This document shows positions 25,283 to 35,800 of a stretch of DNA of 64,000 nucleotides, piece after piece; positions within the stretch are counted from its first letter, which is position 1, and every line of letters begins with the position of its first letter. The notes beneath the pieces are model-generated. The model saw only the letters and a program-made list of their open reading frames with translations. It did no database searches and was not told the DNA's origin. A program made the translations under genes and the position numbers. Source of the stretch: Natronomicrosphaera sp040876735 (GTDB taxonomy: Bacteria; Planctomycetota; Phycisphaerae; Phycisphaerales; Phycisphaeraceae); NCBI GenBank assembly GCA_040876735.1, contig JBBDPC010000127.1, positions 1 through 64,000 on the forward strand, given 5' to 3'.

Positions 25283-27058
25283 ATGGCGGAAACGCGGACG
25301 AAAACGAAGGGCCCAAGCCTGTCCGAGATGAAAGGCCGACGCATCGGCCGGATTCTCACGAAGATGGGCAAGATCACCCGCGACCAGGTGACCGAAGCCT
25401 TGGAGGTGCAGAAACAGCGGCAGCAGGAAGGCCGCGGCCGGCCGGCCCTGGGGCAGTTGCTGGTGGAAATGGGTTACATCACGCAGGACGATGTGAGCCT
25501 GGCCCTGGCCGCCCAGGCGGGCATGGAAGTGATTGATCTGGAAGACTTCGACATTTCGGACGACGTGATCCATCTGCTGCCCGCCGAGACGGCGCAGGCC
25601 TACCAGGTCATCCCCGTTTCCTACGACGAGAAGAGCAAGACGCTGACGGTCGCGCTCAAGAGTGCGGACAACTTCCGCGCCCTGGACGACCTTCGCCTGC
25701 TGATGGGTTTTGAGGTTCAGGCCGTCGTCGCCCCTGCTGAGCAGGTCGAGAAGCGGATTCAGACGTACTACGGCGAAGATGATGAGTCGCTGAGTTCGCT
25801 GGTGGCGGAGTTGAGCGAAGAGGACGAATTCGAGGATTTCGACGCGCGCAGCGAGTCGATCGACCTCGATGCGTTGCTTGAAGCCGCCGACGACAACAAG
25901 GTCAAACGGCTGCTGAACCTGGTGCTGATGCAGGCGATCAAGGACCACGCCTCGGACATCCATTTTGAGCCGTTCGAGGACGAGTTCAAGATGCGATACC
26001 GCATCGACGGCGTGCTGTATGAGATGATCCCGCCGCCGCGCCACCTGGCGATGCCGATCGTCAGCCGGATCAAGGTGATGGCCAGCCTCGACATTGCCGA
26101 GCGTCGCATGCCGCAGGACGGGCGCATCGAGTTGGTGGTCAACGGCCAGCCGGTCGACCTTCGCATCGCCGTGCTGCCGACGATGTTCGGCGAATCGGTG
26201 GTCATGCGTGTGCTCGACCGCGGCAACGTCCAGCTTGACCTGGACAAGGTCGGCATGCGCCACGACGACCTTGACGAATTCCGCCAGCTTGCCAAGAAGC
26301 CCAACGGCATCGTGATCGTCACCGGGCCCACCGGCTCGGGCAAGACGACGACGCTGTATGCGGCGCTGAACGAGTTAAACACCGTTGATGTGAAGATCCT
26401 CACGGCCGAGGACCCGGTCGAGTATGACATTGACGGCCTGGTGCAGGTGCAGGTGAACCCGGATGTCGGGCTCACCTTCGCCCGCGCGCTGCGCAGCTTC
26501 CTGCGCCAGGACCCGGACATCATCCTCATCGGCGAAACGCGCGACCTGGAGACCGCCAAGATCGCGGTCGAATCCGCCCTCACCGGCCATCTGGTCTTCA
26601 CCACGCTGCACACCAACGACGCGCCGAGTTCGATTGCTCGCTTGCTGGATCTGGGCCTGGAAGACTTCCTGCTCACCGCGACGCTGGAAGGCATCGTCGC
26701 CCAACGGCTGGTGCGCAAGATCTGCACGCGGTGCAAGGAAGCGTACACGCCGTCGGAAGACGAGTTGATGCGGCTGAAACTGCTGCCTGAGGACTTACAG
26801 GGCCGGGAGCTGTACCACGGCAAAGGCTGCGACTACTGCAACCAGTCGGGCTACAAGGGCCGGCTGGCAATCTTCGAGATCATGGTGCTCGATGACGAGA
26901 TCCGCGAACTGATCATGCAGAACGCCTCGACGCAGGTGCTCCAGGCCGAGGCCCGCAAGCGCGGCATGCGGACGCTGCGCCAGTCAGGCCTGCTGGCGAT
27001 CTACGATGGCCTGACCACGATCGACGAAGTGGCGCGAGAGACGATGATTGAAGACTGA
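25283..27058 (+). CDS. Type II secretion / type IV pilus assembly ATPase (second copy)
   Basis: This 591-residue paralogue of the first GspE/PilB ATPase has an N-terminal basic stretch and T2SSE_N domain (GQLLVEMGYITQDDVSLALA). It carries Walker A GPTGSGKTTTLYA, Asp box LTAEDPVEY, Walker B DIILIGETRDLETAK, His box GHLVFTTLHTNDAPSS, and zinc cysteines CTRC and CDYC. It differs clearly from the first copy, so the two are not a recent duplication. It directly precedes the PilC/GspF gene, which suggests that this copy is the partner of the downstream platform protein and pseudopilins. The start follows GTGAACCACC. Confidence 0.95.
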   Translation: MAETRTKTKGPSLSEMKGRRIGRILTKMGKITRDQVTEALEVQKQRQQEGRGRPALGQLLVEMGYITQDDVSLALAAQAGMEVIDLEDFDISDDVIHLLPAETAQAYQVIPVSYDEKSKTLTVALKSADNFRALDDLRLLMGFEVQAVVAPAEQVEKRIQTYYGEDDESLSSLVAELSEEDEFEDFDARSESIDLDALLEAADDNKVKRLLNLVLMQAIKDHASDIHFEPFEDEFKMRYRIDGVLYEMIPPPRHLAMPIVSRIKVMASLDIAERRMPQDGRIELVVNGQPVDLRIAVLPTMFGESVVMRVLDRGNVQLDLDKVGMRHDDLDEFRQLAKKPNGIVIVTGPTGSGKTTTLYAALNELNTVDVKILTAEDPVEYDIDGLVQVQVNPDVGLTFARALRSFLRQDPDIILIGETRDLETAKIAVESALTGHLVFTTLHTNDAPSSIARLLDLGLEDFLLTATLEGIVAQRLVRKICTRCKEAYTPSEDELMRLKLLPEDLQGRELYHGKGCDYCNQSGYKGRLAIFEIMVLDDEIRELIMQNASTQVLQAEARKRGMRTLRQSGLLAIYDGLTTIDEVARETMIED

Positions 27059-27065
27059 TGAGAGC

Positions 27066-27174
27066 GGGGGGTCGGGGTTCAGGGATCGGGGATCGGCCCC
27101 ATGCCTGAACCGCCGCACCTGCTCTCGTGATTCCTGCTTTCTGAACCCTGATTCCCGAACCCCGAACCCGAGAT
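27066..27174. repeat. Imperfect palindrome of GGGGTTCAGG / CCTGAACC words
   Basis: The spacer between the ATPase and PilC genes reads as GGGTCGGGGTTCAGGGATCG with a repeat of the GATCGGGG word on the left, and CTGAACCCTGATTCCCGAAC followed by CCCGAACCCG on the right. The halves are near reverse complements around a ~45-nt centre. The word differs from that of the GTTTCGAG family but the architecture is the same. Confidence 0.6.
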
Positions 27175-27180
27175 TCCGCC

Positions 27181-28503
27181 ATGCCCACCTTCCAGTACGA
27201 AGCGCTCGACGAATCCGGCAAACCGCAAAAGAGCACGATCAATGCGGCGAACAGCGAAGAGGCGATCGCCCGCATTCGCAGCCAGGGCTTCTTCCCCACC
27301 GCTGTTCGCGAGCAGAAGGCCAAGAAGACCAAGAGCAGTTCCGGCGGCGGCTCGGCGCGAGCGGCCAGCGGCGGTAAGAAGAAAAAGGGCGTCGGCGATA
27401 TCTCCATCAACATCGGCGGTGTGAGCAACAAGCAGCTCACCCAGTTCACCCGCCAGCTCTCCACGCTTCAGGACGCGGGCCTGCCCATCCTCCGATCCAT
27501 CGCCATTCTCGAACAGCAAGAAAAGGCCGGCCTGCTCAAGGACACCCTGGCCGAGGTCCACGACGACGTCTCCGGCGGCGCCACGCTCTCGGACGCGATG
27601 GGCAAGCATCCCAAGGCCTTCGACCGTCTTTACACCAAAATGATCGCCGCCGGCGAAGTCGGCGGTGTGCTCGACCTGATCCTCAACCGCCTCGCCGACT
27701 TCCTTGAAAAAGCCGCCCGCCTGCGACGCCGCATCATCAGCGCCATGATCTACCCCTCCGTGGTTCTCGCGGTCGCGGGCATCATCGTGCTGGGCATCAT
27801 GATCTTCATCGTTCCCTCGTTCACCAAAATCTTCGACGACTTCGACACCACGCTCCCGACGATGACCGTCATGCTCATCGCCTTCAGCTCCTGGCTGGGC
27901 GGACCACTGCTGGACATGCTCGGGGGTACCTCGCCGCCCGGACAACTGATTCCCGGCATCGTCTGGATTCTGCTCTCGCCCATCTTCATTTGGGCCTTGC
28001 TCAAGCTCATCCGCAAAAGCCAGGCCGGCCGCACCGCCACCGACTGGATGCTGCTGGCCACCCCCGTGGTCGGCGGACTGGTCGCCAAGGCCACCATCGC
28101 CAAGTTCACCCGCACCCTCGGCACACTCATCAACGCCGGCGTGCCCATCCTCGACGCCATCACCATCACCAGTGAAACCACCGGCAACAGCATCTACGCC
28201 AAGGCGCTCCGCAATGTCCACGACTCCGTCCGCCAAGGCGAAAGCTTCGCCGACCCGCTGCGCCAGGCCAAGGTCTGCGACGCCCTGGTCGTCAACATGA
28301 TCGACGTCGGTGAAGAGACCGGCGACCTGGACAAGATGCTGCTGAAAATCGCGGACAACTACGACGAAGAAGTCGACGTCGCCGTGGCGGGCCTCGTCTC
28401 GCTGCTCGAACCGATCATGGTCGTGCTGCTGGGCGGCATCGTCGGCTTCATCGTGATCTCCCTGTTCCTCCCGCTGGTTCAACTGATGCAGTCGGTGATG
28501 TGA
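27181..28503 (+). CDS. Type II secretion / type IV pilus platform protein (GspF/PilC)
   Basis: This 440-residue polytopic inner-membrane protein is the platform that the assembly ATPase rotates or pushes against. The N-terminus (PTFQYEALDESGKPQKSTIN) is the family start. Two T2SSF domains follow (about 85-205 and 305-425), each with the LSTL-D-G-P motif and following membrane spans (VVLAVAGIIVLGIMIFIVPS and PIMVVLLGGIVGFIVISLFL). A Lys/Ser/Gly-rich low-complexity linker near residue 45-75 is extra. It sits between the ATPase and the pseudopilins. Confidence 0.95.
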   Translation: MPTFQYEALDESGKPQKSTINAANSEEAIARIRSQGFFPTAVREQKAKKTKSSSGGGSARAASGGKKKKGVGDISINIGGVSNKQLTQFTRQLSTLQDAGLPILRSIAILEQQEKAGLLKDTLAEVHDDVSGGATLSDAMGKHPKAFDRLYTKMIAAGEVGGVLDLILNRLADFLEKAARLRRRIISAMIYPSVVLAVAGIIVLGIMIFIVPSFTKIFDDFDTTLPTMTVMLIAFSSWLGGPLLDMLGGTSPPGQLIPGIVWILLSPIFIWALLKLIRKSQAGRTATDWMLLATPVVGGLVAKATIAKFTRTLGTLINAGVPILDAITITSETTGNSIYAKALRNVHDSVRQGESFADPLRQAKVCDALVVNMIDVGEETGDLDKMLLKIADNYDEEVDVAVAGLVSLLEPIMVVLLGGIVGFIVISLFLPLVQLMQSVM

Positions 28504-28561
28504 GCCACCTGCGGTTCAGGGTTGTCTCGCTCTCCCGGCCTCCGCGCTACTGGACAAGACC

Positions 28562-29101
28562 ATGCTGCACGCCAGCCACACCCGATCGACCGTTGCCCCG
28601 CCGGCCATCCGCCGGCGCGGGATGACGCTCGTGGAACTGGCGGTGGGGCTGGCGCTCGTCAGTGCCGTGATGAGCGGGCTGGTGCTGGTCAACCGCACGC
28701 TTCGCCTCGAAGCCGCCGAGGCCGAGACCCGACAGACCCTCGTGGTCCTTCAACATGCCCTGCGTGCATACACCGACGCCGCCGTCCCATCCGATCCGCC
28801 TTCGGGGCCGGTGGGTGACGCGCTCGCGACGCTTCAGGCTCACCCCGCCGCCGCCGCCCACCTGGCCGAGTTGGACCTCACCCGCGACGCCCACGGCCAA
28901 CTCCAGGTGCTCGACGGCTACGGCCGGCCGATCCGCTACCAAGCCCGCGACGGCGACCGGCCGCTGCCCGCCAGCTTCGTCTCCGCCGGCCCCAGCGGCC
29001 GCTTCGGCGTCGCCGACGCTTCCGGCGCAGGCCACACCGATGTCCGCCGACACGCCGCCGACAACCTCTACGGCTTCGAACTGGAGGCCCCCACGCCATG
29101 A
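28562..29101 (+). CDS. Type II secretion pseudopilin-like protein
   Basis: This 179-residue protein has a prepilin signal: a basic leader (PAIRRRG) cut after Gly, then MTLVELAVGLALVSAVMSGL with the conserved Glu at position 5 of the mature chain. The remainder is a soluble head without a recognised family. Its stop overlaps the next start by four bases (ATGA), so the two are translationally coupled. It is a probable minor pseudopilin processed by a prepilin peptidase encoded elsewhere. Confidence 0.85.
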   Translation: MLHASHTRSTVAPPAIRRRGMTLVELAVGLALVSAVMSGLVLVNRTLRLEAAEAETRQTLVVLQHALRAYTDAAVPSDPPSGPVGDALATLQAHPAAAAHLAELDLTRDAHGQLQVLDGYGRPIRYQARDGDRPLPASFVSAGPSGRFGVADASGAGHTDVRRHAADNLYGFELEAPTP

Positions 29102-29613
29102 CTCGCCCAGCACCGACTCACGCCACGCACCGCCACGCCGCCTTCAGCCTCCCCGAGTTGCTGGTGGTCATCTTCATCATCGCCGCCCTGATGAGCGTCG
29201 GCCTCTTCGCCGCCGCCACCATGCGCGAGTCCGCACAGGTCCAGCAGACCCGCGGCATCCTCCAGGCCCTCGCCAACGCCGCCACCGAGTTCCAGGCCCA
29301 GACCGGCCGCAGCGTCCCCGCACCCGACGGCGGCGTCGAGACCATCGAGTGGTTCATCGCCCAGGCCCGCCAGGTGCCCGAGGTCGAGCAGGTGCTCTGG
29401 TCGATCAACGCCGACTACCTCACCACCGAAATCGCTGGCGGCGACGAAGTGCCCGAAACCGTCCACGACGTCTGGGAGACGCGCATCGAATACCGTCACC
29501 CCGACGATCCCCATGCCGACTTCCCCGAGCGTCACCGCCCCTACTTCGCCTCGGCCGGGCCGGATGAAACGTTCGGCACCGACGACGACATCTACAGCTT
29601 CGACCTGGACTGA
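29098..29613 (+). CDS. Type II secretion pseudopilin-like protein (GspG/GspH-like)
   Basis: This 171-residue protein has a short leader ending HRHAA followed by FSLPELLVVIFIIAALMSVG, a prepilin-type N-terminal helix with Glu at +5; an Ala stands where Gly normally precedes the cleavage site. The C-terminal part ends in an Asp-rich DETFGTDDDIYSFDLD, similar to the calcium-binding end of GspG major pseudopilins. It overlaps the upstream gene by four bases and is three bases from the downstream gene. Confidence 0.85.
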   Translation: MTRPAPTHATHRHAAFSLPELLVVIFIIAALMSVGLFAAATMRESAQVQQTRGILQALANAATEFQAQTGRSVPAPDGGVETIEWFIAQARQVPEVEQVLWSINADYLTTEIAGGDEVPETVHDVWETRIEYRHPDDPHADFPERHRPYFASAGPDETFGTDDDIYSFDLD

Positions 29614-29616
29614 ACC

Positions 29617-30546
29617 ATGCCCACACCCGCCGCCCGCACAACACGCCCCGCCGTCCCAAGCCGTCTACGGCCAGGCACGCTCCGCGTGACCACGCCCGCG
29701 GCCGGCTTCACCATCGTCGAACTGCTGGTCGCCATCGGCATCATCGGCATCATCGTCGCCATCGCCGTCCCCGCCACCCGCTCCATGCTCACCTACAGCC
29801 GCGGCGAGGCCGGCGTCAACAGCGTTTCCATCGCCGTCAACGCCGCTCGCATCTACAACCACCGCCTGACGCAGGATGATCTGGGCGGCGTCGGCCTGCC
29901 CTACGCCGACGAAGCCCGCTACAGTGGGACAGCGATGATTGTGACGCCCGCCGGCGAGATCCGACTGGCGATCAACGATCAGGCCGCATCGCGTGTACCG
30001 CACAATCAACTCAGTGGTGACGCCGACAACGATCTGCTCGAAAACCCGTTCCTCAACATGCTCGGCTACGAAGACATCGAGGGCATCGACTACATCACCG
30101 TCCCCCGGTCCGCTGGCATCGTCGGCGTCTACCGCAACGGGGGCGACACCCAATTCGTCGCGCCCCCCTTCGCCGTCCGCATCAACGAGCACGGCCACAT
30201 CGCCACCGATCACAACTACATCTACTACGACGGTGACTACAACGGCGTCTACGACACCGGCAACACCCACGACTTCAGCACCAGCTACGATCCCGCCGAA
30301 GAGGACCCCCGCTCCACCGGCGGCGTCCCGCAGACCGACGGCAAATACCACCTGCCTTACGAGGGCATCCCCACTGTCGCCGCCGTGCTGCTGTTCGACC
30401 GCGGCGAGTTTCAGGCCACCGACCACGCCTACCACAGCAGCGATGCCGAGGACTGGTTCACGGAGAAGGACAACCAGGACAACTTCGTCAACGTCACGCC
30501 GATCTACCTCAACCCCACCAGCGGCGTGATGCTGCGCGATCGATAA
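29617..30546 (+). CDS. Large type II secretion pseudopilin-like protein
   Basis: This 309-residue protein has a 29-residue basic leader and a canonical prepilin helix (GFTIVELLVAIGIIGIIVAI), with Gly before the cut and Glu at +5. The head domain is about 250 residues, larger than usual for GspG/H (about 140-190). It is rich in Asp/Asn/Tyr (DHNYIYYDGDYNGVYDTG), suggesting an extracytoplasmic, perhaps calcium-binding, fold. It is part of the five-pseudopilin run. Confidence 0.85.
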   Translation: MPTPAARTTRPAVPSRLRPGTLRVTTPAAGFTIVELLVAIGIIGIIVAIAVPATRSMLTYSRGEAGVNSVSIAVNAARIYNHRLTQDDLGGVGLPYADEARYSGTAMIVTPAGEIRLAINDQAASRVPHNQLSGDADNDLLENPFLNMLGYEDIEGIDYITVPRSAGIVGVYRNGGDTQFVAPPFAVRINEHGHIATDHNYIYYDGDYNGVYDTGNTHDFSTSYDPAEEDPRSTGGVPQTDGKYHLPYEGIPTVAAVLLFDRGEFQATDHAYHSSDAEDWFTEKDNQDNFVNVTPIYLNPTSGVMLRDR

Positions 30547-30558
30547 ACGAGGGTGAAC

Positions 30559-31350
30559 ATGACCCACACGCCACGCACAACCCGCCCGTTCGCTGCCGGC
30601 TTCTCGCTCATGGAAGTGCTGGTCGCCCTCGGCATCTTCGCGCTCGGCTTTGTCGCCATCGCGTCGATCTTCCCCGCCGGCGCCATGCTCCAGCGCCAGA
30701 CCGCCGACGACGTCAACGCCCGCCACGTCGAGCGCAATGCAAGGGCCATCATCCAAGCGACGCCGTTGGATGAAACCGAACTTCAGACGATGTATAGCTC
30801 GCAGACGGTCGCCCCTGATCCGCCGCGTGAACTGGTGCGGTTCACCGACGATGCGCTCGACGGTGACGATGCCATCTGGTCGTATGAAACCCGCTCCTAT
30901 CCCTCGGCCATCACGATCATTGATCCCACCGATCCTATCGACCGCCCGTTCGTCTGGGTGCCCCTCCTGCGAGATACACGCGAAAACGATACTGACCCAC
31001 CCTCCTGGCTCATCGTCGCCTTCATCCTCCGCAATTCCGCCGACGAAGTCGCGGATGTCGTACGCCTTAACGACACCTCACGCCACGGACCGCGCACCTT
31101 TGATTTGGGCCAGGACGCCGAAGAAGATGCCCGCATCGGCCTCAACGACTGGGTCGTCGACGCCCGCGGCTCCGTCTACCGCGTGCGGAGCACCGACGGC
31201 GACCTCATCCATGTGGACGGCTTCATCGAAGAAGACCCCGACTTCGCCGACAACGACTACGACCTCTGGTACTGCCCCCGCCCGGACAACCGCAGCACCA
31301 GCCCGGCCCGCGGCGTCGTCGTCGTCAGCGAGTTCACCGGAATCGACTGA
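30559..31350 (+). CDS. Type II secretion pseudopilin-like protein (GspI/PilV-like)
   Basis: This 263-residue protein has a basic leader and the prepilin helix GFSLMEVLVALGIFALGFVA, of the GspI/PilV subtype (SLxEVLVAL). The conserved Glu is present at +5. The head has no recognised family and is Asp-rich toward the C-terminus. I set the start at the ATG at 30559; a GTG two codons upstream lies within the likely ribosome site GAGGGTG. Confidence 0.85.
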   Translation: MTHTPRTTRPFAAGFSLMEVLVALGIFALGFVAIASIFPAGAMLQRQTADDVNARHVERNARAIIQATPLDETELQTMYSSQTVAPDPPRELVRFTDDALDGDDAIWSYETRSYPSAITIIDPTDPIDRPFVWVPLLRDTRENDTDPPSWLIVAFILRNSADEVADVVRLNDTSRHGPRTFDLGQDAEEDARIGLNDWVVDARGSVYRVRSTDGDLIHVDGFIEEDPDFADNDYDLWYCPRPDNRSTSPARGVVVVSEFTGID

Positions 31351-31366
31351 TCTGAAAGAGACACCC

Positions 31367-32722
31367 ATGCCGCGACAAACGCCCCGATACGCCGGCTTCA
31401 CCATCATCGAACTCATGGTCGCCATCTCGATCATGACGCTGCTGATGTTCCTTGTGCATCAACTGTTCAACGAAACCTCCCGGGCCGTTTCCACCGGCAT
31501 GAAGAGCGGCACAATCTTCGTCGAAAGCGAAACCTTCGGCGACCAGCTCGAACGCGACGCGGAACGGATGCTCGGGCCGGACAGTGATGCCGATTTTTCC
31601 TCAAACGATCCGACTGCACACGGTGTACCGGCCGGCTTCCTCGTCATCGTCAACCGTCAGATTCCCGATGCCCCCGTCATGTACCAAGGGTACGAACTGT
31701 TTGAGGACACCAACACCGGCGACCGGGCGATCCGCAGCGACATGCTCATCTTCGTGACTGGTCCAACAGAGGAGGAGGTAGGCGACTTTCCGCCCACTCC
31801 CTCGGTCACGCCGCGCAACGCGAGTCAGTTCGGCAGCGATCTTGAAGCACAGTACACCCGCGTCATCTACGGCCACGCCCAGCGAACCGCGACCAAGGGC
31901 AGCAGGGGCACGCCGCTTGGTGATCCGGGCGACAACCGCCGGGCCAGCAGTTGGATTCTCAGCCGCCACCAGTTGCTGCTCGCGCCCGACGAACTCGACA
32001 CGGACAACGACATCTACGCCAATTACGCCACGTGGGGTGCGAACATCCAAGGCTACAGCGATACCGGCCCGATCGGCACGCCCCGCATGTACGACGGTCT
32101 GACGGACGTGACAGCCGAACCGCTGGCAGGCGATCCAGCGACGCTTCCTGACATGGACTCCTCCATTATCTACCAGCTCAACGCCGGCAGCGGGGATTAT
32201 CCCGCACGCATCGCCCCGCTTTACCGCGACAGTGGTGGCAACGTGACGCCGATCTCCGTCAATCCCTCCCCCACCGACATGGAGTTCGATTCATGGCGGA
32301 TTGCACAGATGCACGGGCAACTGACTGGCAACGTCAGCGACTTCATCGTTGAGTTCGCGGGCGATTATCAAGACGGCGACGGCCAGATCGACCGTGACGG
32401 CGAAGGCAACATCATCTGGTACACGACCAACGGCCTAGCGAACGACGGCAGCAACGCTCATATACCACGCACCGAAGGGCTCACCGGCCAAGGTTCCGCG
32501 CCCAACGAGTTTTACTTTGATGAATGGGATGGAACCGATACGAACGGCGCATTCATCTGGCGTCACGACGACGGGGAGGAGAACAGCCAGTGGCCTTACC
32601 TGATCCGCGTGCGGTACCGGGTGCATGATTCGCGCGGGCTTGTCGAGAGCACGGTGGGCGAAGGGGTGCCGGAGGTCGGCCGGTGGTTCGAGCACGTGAT
32701 TCGTGTGCGGCGGGAGCCGTAG
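31367..32722 (+). CDS. Type II secretion pseudopilin-like protein (GspJ/PilW-like)
   Basis: This 451-residue protein starts with a short leader (PRQTPRYAG) and the prepilin helix FTIIELMVAISIMTLLMFLV, with Glu at +5; the IIELMVAISI subtype fits GspJ or PilW. The head is large, about 420 residues against about 170 for classical GspJ, and is rich in Asp, Asn and Gly with several DxDxDG-like acidic loops (GDYQDGDGQIDRDGEGN). The gene lies 16 bp after the GspI-like gene, matching the I-J-K order of type II secretion operons. Confidence 0.85.
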   Translation: MPRQTPRYAGFTIIELMVAISIMTLLMFLVHQLFNETSRAVSTGMKSGTIFVESETFGDQLERDAERMLGPDSDADFSSNDPTAHGVPAGFLVIVNRQIPDAPVMYQGYELFEDTNTGDRAIRSDMLIFVTGPTEEEVGDFPPTPSVTPRNASQFGSDLEAQYTRVIYGHAQRTATKGSRGTPLGDPGDNRRASSWILSRHQLLLAPDELDTDNDIYANYATWGANIQGYSDTGPIGTPRMYDGLTDVTAEPLAGDPATLPDMDSSIIYQLNAGSGDYPARIAPLYRDSGGNVTPISVNPSPTDMEFDSWRIAQMHGQLTGNVSDFIVEFAGDYQDGDGQIDRDGEGNIIWYTTNGLANDGSNAHIPRTEGLTGQGSAPNEFYFDEWDGTDTNGAFIWRHDDGEENSQWPYLIRVRYRVHDSRGLVESTVGEGVPEVGRWFEHVIRVRREP

Positions 32723-32815
32723 GCGTCGCGTGCTGACGCGGTTTGTCGCCCCTTGGCCGTGCCTTGTCGCACGAGCCGGGCAAGGCGTTCCCGGGGCCTT
32801 AAGGAGAGATCAACC

Positions 32816-35800
32816 ATGCATCGCATGAACCAGATGATGCGTCGAATGAACCGAACGATGGCCGCCTCGGCCCGCCGGCGTGGGTCGGCGGTGCTGCTCG
32901 TGGTGGTGTCGCTGGTGCTGATGGTGCTCATCGGCACGGCCTATCTCCAGCAGACGCGCGTGCAGCGCTTCGCCGTCACCACCGCCGAGGGCTGCCAGGA
33001 CCGCGTGATCCTGTCGATCCTCGACCAGATCAGCAACACGATCGCCAGGGATCTGGAAGAACGTAACCACGAGACCGACGGCTTCTCGCTGCATGACTAC
33101 CCATGGACGAACCCCGGCACCTTCGGACGAACCGCCAACCAGTATGACGGCAGCACCCCGCCGGTGCATGGCAACTTCCGCGACCGTTCATGGCTCGCCC
33201 CGCACAGCCCGGTATATACAGGCCCAGGTGACACCGATCCGTCCTGGGGCAAGATCACGAACCTCACCGGCCTCTTCCTCGATTACAACCGCGAGACCAA
33301 CACGTTCGGCATCAGCGATGATGTGCCGGCCGAGCATCTTGTCGATAACACCGGCGACGCCAACCATCGCGACACCAACCTCCAGGTCAACATCAACGAC
33401 AATCCCGCCGGCTTCCTCCAACTCGTCGACGCGACGGGCGACGGCATCCCCGATAGCCGGTGGACGTGGGCCCCGATCCGCGAGTGCGGCGGCATCACCT
33501 ACCTCATGGCCGCATACATCACCGACCTCAGCGGTCTGATCAACGTCAACACGGCGTTGAACAGCGGCCTGTTCGACACCTCACCCGCGGGCGGGGACGC
33601 GCCGCACTGGCATCTGCCGACGGAACTCGACCTCGGCGGCCTGGTCTACGAGATGGACAACACCGGGGACGGCCCCACCAACCTGAACGAGGGCATGCTC
33701 GCCTATCGCCTCGGCGTCACGTCGCCAGGCACGCCGCCCGTGTCCCGAGCCGACCGCGACAGCTTCTGGCAAAACCAGGGCCGGTACTTCACGCAGCAGT
33801 CCAACGATTACCGCCGGTACGGACTGTCGAACGAATACGAGCTGCGCCACCGCTTCGGCCTCAACAGTCTGGCCACGCCCGCCCTGCTCGCGGAGAGCAC
33901 CGGACTCGGCGCCTTTCTTCGTGACGATGAAGGCGACGAACGGCGATACGACAACGTGAACTGGAGCCTTTATAACAACACCGGCAGTGCGACGGATCAC
34001 TACAACTTCTACCACCGCGAACCGCGCAAGCTGATGACGACGATGAGCGGTGCGATGCCATTCGTCTGGCCGGTATCGGACACGCAGAATTTCAACCGTG
34101 GCGGCAGCAAGCAGAACCTCAACGGCAGCGCGGATGCGATCGCCGGCGTAATCGAGGACGCCTTCGCAGGTGTGCTGCAGAACGACCTGCCCGCCCGTTC
34201 GCCGGTGAATGAATTCCCCCACCAGTTCGCTGCCAACATCGCCGCGTACGCCGACGGGGACAGCAAGCTGAACGTGGTCAGTGACGGTTCAAACGATTAC
34301 TTCGGCTTCGAAGCGCTGCCGTTGATTACAGACGTGTACGTGCAGGCGGAGTATGAAGGCGTGGCCGCACCGCCGGACAGCGGCGATCCGGTGGCGGATG
34401 GGTGGGACATCACCTGGACGCAGCAGCCTCGGCCGGGCTACGCCATCGAAGTCCGCAACGCCTTCCGTCACCCGATTGACCTGACGACGGTTCACCTGGT
34501 CGTCGAGGGCGTGGACTGGGGCACCCTGGCCGACCTGACGGAGAAGGGGGAGAATGACAGCACGCGCCTCGAAACGCTCGCCCCCGACCATGTGCTGATC
34601 TTCTACCGCAACTCCGGCAGCGGCGGCAGCGGGTCCAACGATGACCTCGAGTCGTTCCTGACCGAGGAAAGTGGCTACACCAACATCGAACGCCGATTCG
34701 CACTCAACGATACGGACGTGCACTGGCCCGACGGCGAGGCCAGCAGCACGACCGGGTCGGAGACGGTTCAGGTCGAACTGCAAGCCACGCTCGATGACGA
34801 CGACGAAGCAGCGGACTGGGACTGGCCCTACTGGATCGCCGATGCGGTGACGTTGCCGGACAAATACATCCAGGAAGGCGTCGCGCCTGGCGCCACGCCG
34901 CCGGCCGGCTTTGAAGATCCCGGCACCCCGGTGGAGCAGTACTGGCAATACGTCAACAGCGGCGATGGGCGCGGGCTGAACGTGCTGGCGATCGGCGGCG
35001 ACGACTTCGAGGACGACGAGGCGCCGGTCGCGTACAACCGGACGGACACGCACCTGCCCGACATGATCGTGCTCGGCGAAGCGGACAAGGGCAACGGCGC
35101 CTACCACGTTGACCTGGAAGAGCAGCAGGTCCTCGTCGGCAACCGCGGCGTGATTCGGCAAGTGGGTGAACTGGCGCATATTACCGCCCTGGCGATGTAT
35201 GTCCCCACAGCGGTCAACCCTGCCGGCCAGACGATGGCGACGGCGTGGGCCGCCGGCATCGACGACCCCGCCAACCCGGACGTGCGCGACCTGATGCTTG
35301 ACTTCTGGCCTGCCAGCGGCAGTCTCGTCACGACCGACGACAACGACTACCGCGTCACACACGCCGCGATGCTGATCGACCAGTTCACGACACTGAGCCC
35401 GGCAGAACAGAACACCGTGCCCGGCCTGCTGAACGTGAACACCGCGCCGCAACACCTGTTGGAAAAAGTGCTGCCATTGCCGGATCCGTGGCTGCGGCAG
35501 GAGGTGGCGCGGCGAATTGTGGCATATCGCGAGGCGTCGCAGGCGGACCGTGTGACGATGCTCAACAGCGATTACGCCCTGCCTGGCGCTGACCCGGTCA
35601 CGAGCGACGACGTGCGAGCGAACCCCGGCATCGCCCACATCGGTGAACTCTACCCGTTGCTGCAAGACCTGCTGGTGGAGGATCACACCGGCGATGGCGG
35701 CCCGAATCTCACCGATGATACAGACGCCATCGATGAGGATGGCACAAACACCATCCGCGTCGACTTCCTGACCAACCCCGCCGCCGACGAGGCCGACGGC

